NCBI RefSeq assembly: GCF_003030345.1
Contig: NZ_CP028158.1
Coordinates: forward strand, 2,108,001-2,172,000
Direction: 5' to 3'
DNA length: 64,000 bases
Source: Plantactinospora sp. BC1
Lineage (GTDB): Bacteria; Actinomycetota; Actinomycetes; Mycobacteriales; Micromonosporaceae
The notes below the pieces were generated by a model. It was not told the origin of the DNA and did no database searches. It saw only the letters and a program-made list of their open reading frames with translations. The position numbers and the translations under genes are program-made. This document shows positions 60,035-64,000 of the stretch, in pieces. Position 1 is the first letter of the stretch. Every line of letters begins with the position of its first letter.

Positions 60035-60697
60035 TCAGCCGGCCCGCACGTCAACGCGTAGCTCCGCGATGGTCATCTGAGTAAGTTCGGGGAGTTGGTC
60101 TTCGCCGAGGGTGACCCCGTGCAGGTTGATAAGCGCCGCCTTGAGACCACGGAGGTGGTTACCCCGGAGGTCAGCGCCTTGGAGCTGGCAGGATTCGAGT
60201 TCAAGGTCGGTCAACTGACAGGACCTGATGGCGATTTTGGGCAGTCGGCAGGACGACCACCTGGCGCTGCTGAGTGTGCAATCGGTAAAGGCCACAGCTC
60301 CAGCGGCGACGACGCGCTGGAAGGTGGCGTAGTCGAAGCGGCAGCCGTCGAAGAGGACGTCTTTGAGGCGTACATCTGTCAGCCGGGTACCGGTGAACCG
60401 CGAGCCGGTGAACGCGCAGCGTTCGATGGTGACCCCGGTCAGAGTCGCACCGGAAAAATCGGTGCGGGTGATCTCGCTGCCCCAGGTGGTGCCGGATTCC
60501 CAGGTGCTCTCACTGAAGTCCGCGCCACTGATCCGGCTGCTCCGGATGCTGACATCGTCCAGTTGTGCGCCGTGCCAGGAGACACCCTCGATGCTGGCCT
60601 CAGTGAGGTCGCTCGCCGAATCGTGGACGCTGTCAAGATCTTCCGATTCGAGATCCGGGAGCAGAAGTTTCACGTCACCGATGGTGGTCGTCCGCAT
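60035..60697 (-). CDS. Pentapeptide-repeat protein
   Basis: A 220-residue protein made largely of A(D/N)Lxx-type repeats (ADFSES, TDFSGATLTGVTIERCAFTG, LQGADLRGNHLRG), which fold as a right-handed quadrilateral beta-helix. It is 73 bp beyond the RiPP precursor on the same strand and probably in the same transcript. Some such proteins mimic DNA and protect gyrase (Qnr, McbG, AlbG), so a self-protection role toward the peptide product is possible; this is inference. The opening MRTTTIGDVKLLLPDLESEDLDSV is not repetitive. Confidence 0.88.
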   Translation of the reverse strand: MRTTTIGDVKLLLPDLESEDLDSVHDSASDLTEASIEGVSWHGAQLDDVSIRSSRISGADFSESTWESGTTWGSEITRTDFSGATLTGVTIERCAFTGSRFTGTRLTDVRLKDVLFDGCRFDYATFQRVVAAGAVAFTDCTLSSARWSSCRLPKIAIRSCQLTDLELESCQLQGADLRGNHLRGLKAALINLHGVTLGEDQLPELTQMTIAELRVDVRAG

Positions 60698-60770
60698 GAG
60701 TCCTCAGTCTGCTTGGACGCGCGGCGGCGGCGCCACCCCGCGTACGAATGCCTACTCCTGTTTCAGCAGG

Positions 60771-60953
60771 TCACTTCTTCTTGTTCCAGTTGTCCCAGGC
60801 GGGCCGGCTGTCGAACCCTCCCTTGTTGTCCCAGGTGGGACGGTTGTCGAACTTGGCCGCGTCGATCGACGCTACCGCTCGAGACGGCTCGACGCCGAGA
60901 CGTGCGAGGCGCTCCGGCGTGGCGGCCACGAGGCTCGCAAGGGCGTTGGTCAC
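60771..60953 (-). CDS. amcA: Cyclophane-type RiPP precursor peptide (AmcA-like)
   Basis: A 60-residue peptide. GTG 60953 has AGGAGG 6 nt upstream, overlapping the maturase stop. A leader of about 34 residues (ASLVAATPERLARLGVEPSR) precedes a core of aromatic-Asp-Asn/Ser tripeptides at exact six-residue spacing: FDN (35-37), WDN (41-43), FDS (47-49), WDN (53-55), followed by WNK (56-58) and terminal Lys residues. Three-residue cyclophane maturases crosslink an aromatic ring to the third residue of such motifs. I recall similar actinobacterial precursors under the name AmcA; the name is given at moderate confidence. The core spacing is seen directly. Confidence 0.85.
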   Translation of the reverse strand: MTNALASLVAATPERLARLGVEPSRAVASIDAAKFDNRPTWDNKGGFDSRPAWDNWNKKK

Positions 60954-60963
60954 GGTGATCCTC

Positions 60964-62082
60964 CTAGCTGACGAGGTGGTTTGCGGTGGCGCGGACCAGG
61001 GCCTGCCGAGTGGTGCGGCAGTAGCTGGTCTCGCGGGCGGTGAAGGTTCGGTGCTCGAAGTAGCGGTTGCCGGCCTGCGCACCCCTGCAGAAGTTGTAGA
61101 ACGTGCAATGGCTTGCGCACTCGTTGAGTCCCGCAATGAACTCGGTGACATACCGTAGCTTGCCGGCCCGGGCCAAGAGGTCGGTGATCGACTCGCGGAG
61201 CACGTTCCCCGCAATGAAATCTCCGTACTGCGAGTCCCTGACCCCGAGGAGTTCCGGTGACAGGAGGACAACGTGCCCGTCCCAGGAGACGGTGGGGATC
61301 GGTTCGTACGGCGCGTCGTTGACGAGCCCAGCGCGCGTGGCGGTGAGGTAGTCGGCCAAGCGGTCCACATCGCGGATGCTCAACGGACTGCCGTCGATCC
61401 GTCGTTGGACGAGTCGGTGCCAGAACTGGTAGGCCGCTTCCTCCGACACCGGTGTCCGTGCCGCACCCTCCTGTTCCTCGATGTTGAAGCCCACAGAGCG
61501 ACAACCGGGCAAGTCGGTGAAGAAGTCAACAAGGTCGTCGGCGTGATCGATGGTTTCCGGGGTGACAACGCAAATCACTGAAAACCGCAATCCTGCCTCG
61601 GCGAGAGTCCGCATCCCTCGAAGGGTCCGGGCCGTTGTTGGATTGCCGGCCCGATCGAGTCTGTTGCGGTTCAGAGCGCCGGGGCCGTCGATGCTCACGC
61701 CAACTTCGAACTCGTAAGCGGCGAACAGCTCACACCATCGCTGATTGATCAGGGTGGCGTTGGTCTGGATCTCGTGGCGCACCTGTCCGGACTGCCTCAG
61801 CTCCTCGAACGGGGTAAGCAGCTCCCGGAGGGTGCCGAGAGGCGCGGCGGTGGGCTCACCGCCGTGCCACACCACGCTCACTGGATACGGGCTGCCCTGC
61901 TCCCCTACTGATCGGGCACACCCTGCGGCGGCTGGGACCGTCATGAGCCGTCGGGATCGTCGGTCGGGCAGGTAGCAGGTGCAGTCCAGGTTGCAGAAGC
62001 TGGTGGGCTGCAAGACCAGAGTGTGGAATGTACGGGCTATGGCGGCCCGCCCATCGGCGTTGATCACACCGATGCCGTTCAC
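60964..62082 (-). CDS. amcB: Radical SAM/SPASM peptide maturase with altered Cys motif (AmcB-like)
   Basis: A 372-residue protein starting GTG 62082 with AGGAGG 7 nt upstream and a GTGA overlap with the previous gene. The radical SAM motif reads C30-NLD-C34-T-C36-Y (C-x3-C-x-C), where relatives read CNLDCTYCYLP (C-x3-C-x2-C); one Tyr codon appears to be missing. The GGEP loop (VVWHGGEPTAAP), SIDGPG and the C-terminal SPASM-like Cys set (CASHCTFYNFCRGA...NRYFE...SYCRT) are otherwise intact. It should bind SAM and auxiliary Fe-S clusters and crosslink the precursor. Activity with the shortened motif is unproven; an assembly error or inactivation must be considered. Confidence 0.87.
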   Translation of the reverse strand: MNGIGVINADGRAAIARTFHTLVLQPTSFCNLDCTCYLPDRRSRRLMTVPAAAGCARSVGEQGSPYPVSVVWHGGEPTAAPLGTLRELLTPFEELRQSGQVRHEIQTNATLINQRWCELFAAYEFEVGVSIDGPGALNRNRLDRAGNPTTARTLRGMRTLAEAGLRFSVICVVTPETIDHADDLVDFFTDLPGCRSVGFNIEEQEGAARTPVSEEAAYQFWHRLVQRRIDGSPLSIRDVDRLADYLTATRAGLVNDAPYEPIPTVSWDGHVVLLSPELLGVRDSQYGDFIAGNVLRESITDLLARAGKLRYVTEFIAGLNECASHCTFYNFCRGAQAGNRYFEHRTFTARETSYCRTTRQALVRATANHLVS

Positions 62083-62441
62083 TGTCCTGCCTCCTTGGCC
62101 TCCACGCAGTCGTCGTGGTCAGTCGGTGCTGACGGGCGGGACGCGCGCAGCCAACCAAGAAACCGGTCGAATAGATCCGCGGTGCTTCCCGTCACGCTGG
62201 GATTAAGTTTGAGCAGGTCGTCGATGGCATCGCAGAGCAGAGTGGCCAGGTAGAGACACAGGCTCACACGGCTGCCCTGGTACTCGGCCAGAAGATCCAG
62301 CTTCGCCCGTCCGCATGGCCACGGGTGAGCGCAGGTCCGGCATAACCAAAGCGGGCGCATCGGCAGGTGCTCCCTCGACGCTTGCTCTCCTTGCCTAGAG
62401 GCGCGATGGTGAGGTGCGGCGTCGCGCTGAGCCTCCGTCAT
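62079..62441 (-). CDS. Small conserved Cys-rich actinobacterial protein (120 aa)
   Basis: The core MRPLWLCRTCAHPWPCGRAKLDLLAEYQGSRVSLCLYLATLLCDAIDDLL is widespread in actinomycetes beside XRE regulators; it has a CxxC-x5-C arrangement that may bind metal and is sometimes mislabelled as a reductase. ATG 62441 overlaps the preceding stop, which favours it over ATG 62360. It overlaps the maturase start, so it belongs to the RiPP operon. Function unknown. Confidence 0.72.
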   Translation of the reverse strand: MTEAQRDAAPHHRASRQGEQASREHLPMRPLWLCRTCAHPWPCGRAKLDLLAEYQGSRVSLCLYLATLLCDAIDDLLKLNPSVTGSTADLFDRFLGWLRASRPSAPTDHDDCVEAKEAGQ

Positions 62442-62605
62442 CGGCGCTTTCCCTCCCGGACCTGTCGCTCGAAATGCCGACGCCACGCGTGAGTGAGCAG
62501 CGGCGGCTCGGTCATCCGCTCCAGCGCCGTCGGACCGATGTACTCCGGCGGATCCAGCCACCACGGTCGGCCGGTCGTCACGTTGCGCGAGACGTACACC
62601 GTCAT
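62438..62605 (-). CDS. Small conserved protein (55 aa)
   Basis: ATG 62605 with GGGAG 5 nt upstream; MTVYVSRNVTTGRPWWLDPPEYIGPTALERMTEPPLLTHAWRRHFERQVREGKRR, of which the WWLD and TEPPLL segments recur in short actinobacterial proteins near XRE genes. Its stop overlaps the next start as ATGA. First gene of the five-gene minus-strand run. Function unknown. Confidence 0.68.
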   Translation of the reverse strand: MTVYVSRNVTTGRPWWLDPPEYIGPTALERMTEPPLLTHAWRRHFERQVREGKRR

Positions 62606-63039
62606 GGCCGCTCCCGGACGTGGGTGGACACCGGCAAGCGGTGGGCTCGCCTGGGTACGACGAGCCCACCGCCGCAGTGCGACGGCTGGGAGCAGACCGC
62701 CGCTCACCCTCCCGCGCAGCCCTCATGGCGGTACGCAGGCGGGGAGTTTCGGGAGCAGGCAAGGAGGTTTTCTGGGGCGATGCCGGCCGATGCGCCCGAA
62801 GACGCTTCTGACCTCGACTTGCCGCATCCTTCATCTCGACCCTCCCTGCTGAGAGACTGTGGGTCTGCCGACGGCCGGTCATCACGACGAGGCGGGCCGG
62901 GCAGATTCAGGTTTGCCGGAAATCGGAACGATGGAAATGTCCTATCGGTGCACTCGCGGCGCACTCACAGTGCACTCACCAACACGCCACGTGCCGCTAC
63001 GATCGACAAGTTGAGACGGTCCCATCGAGAGGACATCCG
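62606..63039. promoter_or_regulatory. Divergent promoter region with three GCACTC repeats at 11-bp spacing
   Basis: GCACTC occurs at 62950, 62961 and 62972, one helical turn apart, about 65-90 bp before the XRE start. No gene is evident in the rest of the 434 bp. The repeats are a candidate operator for the XRE regulator. Confidence 0.6.
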
Positions 63040-64000
63040 ATGGCCGCAGTGACTACTTGGACGGGCCGGGAGGCAAACGCCCTGCGGCAGGCATTACGGC
63101 TGAGCGTCACCGGCTTCGCCGAACATCTGGGCGCGGCCCGACGTACCGTGGCCAAGTGGAGCAGCCAGGGCGAGAAGGTCCAACTACGTGCCGACATGCA
63201 GGCCGCGCTCGATACGGTGCTCGCGCGGGCCGCCCCCGACGTTCTGGAACGTTTCGAGGTCCTGAGGAGGCGAGACACCAGCGGTGCATTTGCCGATGTC
63301 GCCGGACCGCCAGCCGCAGCGAACGCCGATACTGACAAGAACGGACCTGGCTCTGACTCGGACGGTGACGTGCGGCGTAGAAAGTTTCTGCAGGGTGCGA
63401 CGGCTAGCGGCATGGCTGCCCTGCCCGGCGTCACGCCACTACTCGACGCGCTGGTTTCTCAACCGATGGCTCACAAGTCCGATCCGGTTGCACTGCCCCT
63501 CCGGCAGTTCGCTCACGACGTGGCCGCCGCCAAGGCTGCCTATCAGGCATGCCGGTACGAGCAGGTCCTCGGCAATCTCACGGCCCTGGTGCCCGCACTG
63601 GCACCGACACGATCGGAAGCCGAGGGTGATCAGCGGAGGCGGGTCGACGCCCTGGCCAGCGACCTGTACCACGTCGTGGGCAGCGTGCTACTCAAGGTCG
63701 GCGACCGAGGTATGGCTTTGGTGGCAGCGGAAAGAAGCGCCCGGGCGGGCTCGGCCAGCCGGGACCCGGTCGCGATGGCGACCAGTGCGCGGATCATGAC
63801 CCATGCCTTGATGAGCAACGGCCACACCAGGCAGGCGAGGAGCCTGGCCGAGAACGCGGCCGGCGCTCTCGAACAGGAGACTCGCCTCATGTCCACCGAT
63901 CAGGTGGCTGTCTACGGTGCCCTCCTGCTCCGTGGTGCGATCGCCGCCGCGCGCAGCGACGACCGGGACACCGCAGAAGCCATGATCGACGAGGCCACCC
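63040..64000 (+). CDS. XRE-type regulator with helical repeats (3' end missing)
   Basis: ATG 63040 with GAGAGGA upstream; the frame runs to the window end, giving about 320 residues. The N-terminus is a helix-turn-helix (GREANALRQALRLSVTGFAEHLGAARRTVAKWSSQGEKVQL). A linker holds RRRKFLQGATASGMAALPG, a Tat-like string that is internal (about residue 112 on) and common in this regulator group; it is not a signal peptide. The rest is helical, TPR-like. Divergent from the RiPP run, it is the natural local regulator. Confidence 0.85.
   Translation, partial: MAAVTTWTGREANALRQALRLSVTGFAEHLGAARRTVAKWSSQGEKVQLRADMQAALDTVLARAAPDVLERFEVLRRRDTSGAFADVAGPPAAANADTDKNGPGSDSDGDVRRRKFLQGATASGMAALPGVTPLLDALVSQPMAHKSDPVALPLRQFAHDVAAAKAAYQACRYEQVLGNLTALVPALAPTRSEAEGDQRRRVDALASDLYHVVGSVLLKVGDRGMALVAAERSARAGSASRDPVAMATSARIMTHALMSNGHTRQARSLAENAAGALEQETRLMSTDQVAVYGALLLRGAIAAARSDDRDTAEAMIDEAT

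Noticed and set aside
63376-63440. Tat signal peptide in the XRE protein (RRRKFLQGA)
   Set aside because: The motif lies about 110 residues into a protein with an N-terminal HTH; it is a conserved internal segment of this regulator type.
1-64000. tRNA or rRNA genes, transposases, integrases, phage genes
   Set aside because: None recognised by eye on either strand; a covariance-model scan could still find a tRNA that I missed.

Overview
This is a very GC-rich actinobacterial chromosome segment. GTG starts, GGAGG-type ribosome binding sites, XRE/DUF397 pairs, NB-ARC/TPR regulators and FCD-type GntR regulation suggest a filamentous actinomycete, probably Micromonosporaceae. The family is inferred from style and composition; no marker gene fixes the genus.

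Layout. (1) 1-4424: end of a carbohydrate ABC transporter operon (binding protein cut by the window edge, two permeases, phosphomannose-isomerase-like cupin). (2) 4448-4815: non-coding block with nested inverted repeats (MITE-like), followed by a DUF397/XRE pair. (3) 6251-40386: an oxalate catabolic island. It holds a PanE-like reductase and glyoxylate carboligase, a GntR regulator, an aldehyde dehydrogenase, oxalyl-CoA decarboxylase, formyl-CoA:oxalate CoA-transferase with an ADP-forming acyl-CoA ligase, an Nramp-like permease, a membrane protein and TerC, then SucCD, FdhD, an oxalate/formate-type MFS carrier, DUF6457-MoeA, glycerate kinase, tartronate semialdehyde reductase, hydroxypyruvate isomerase and NAD-linked formate dehydrogenase FdsGBAD. 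A DUF4062/NB-ARC/TPR gene (31918-34917) lies between the last two operons and is flanked by near-identical 17-bp direct repeats. (4) 40657-59981: GNAT, two MEDS-domain regulators, Dps, a secreted GH99-like protein, an NhaA-DsbA fusion, ribosomal protein L36 paralogue, an XRE/NB-ARC/TPR regulator behind four palindromes, GH15, an FAD/Fe-S oxidoreductase with a pyruvate-oxidase-like enzyme, MerR, AraC and a cupin. (5) 60035-64000: a small RiPP locus (pentapeptide protein, cyclophane-type precursor, radical SAM maturase, two small conserved proteins) divergent from an XRE regulator cut by the window end.

How the island works. Oxalate enters by the MFS carrier and is activated to oxalyl-CoA by Frc. 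One branch (Oxc) gives CO2 and formyl-CoA; the released formate is oxidised by FdsGBAD, with FdhD and MoeA serving its molybdenum cofactor. The other branch would reduce oxalyl-CoA to glyoxylate with the PanE2-like protein, then Gcl, Hyi, GlxR and glycerate kinase lead to phosphoglycerate. Eight copies of a palindrome near TGCATACNGTATNCA lie 25-150 bp upstream of panE2, gcl, gntR, oxc, frc, the MFS gene/DUF6457 pair, hyi and fdsG. The GntR/FCD protein encoded at 9526 is the natural candidate to bind them, which would make most of the island one regulon.

The points most worth testing are this regulon, the glutamate at the Gcl position that is valine in the characterised enzyme, and the RiPP maturase, whose radical SAM motif reads C-x3-C-x-C instead of C-x3-C-x2-C.
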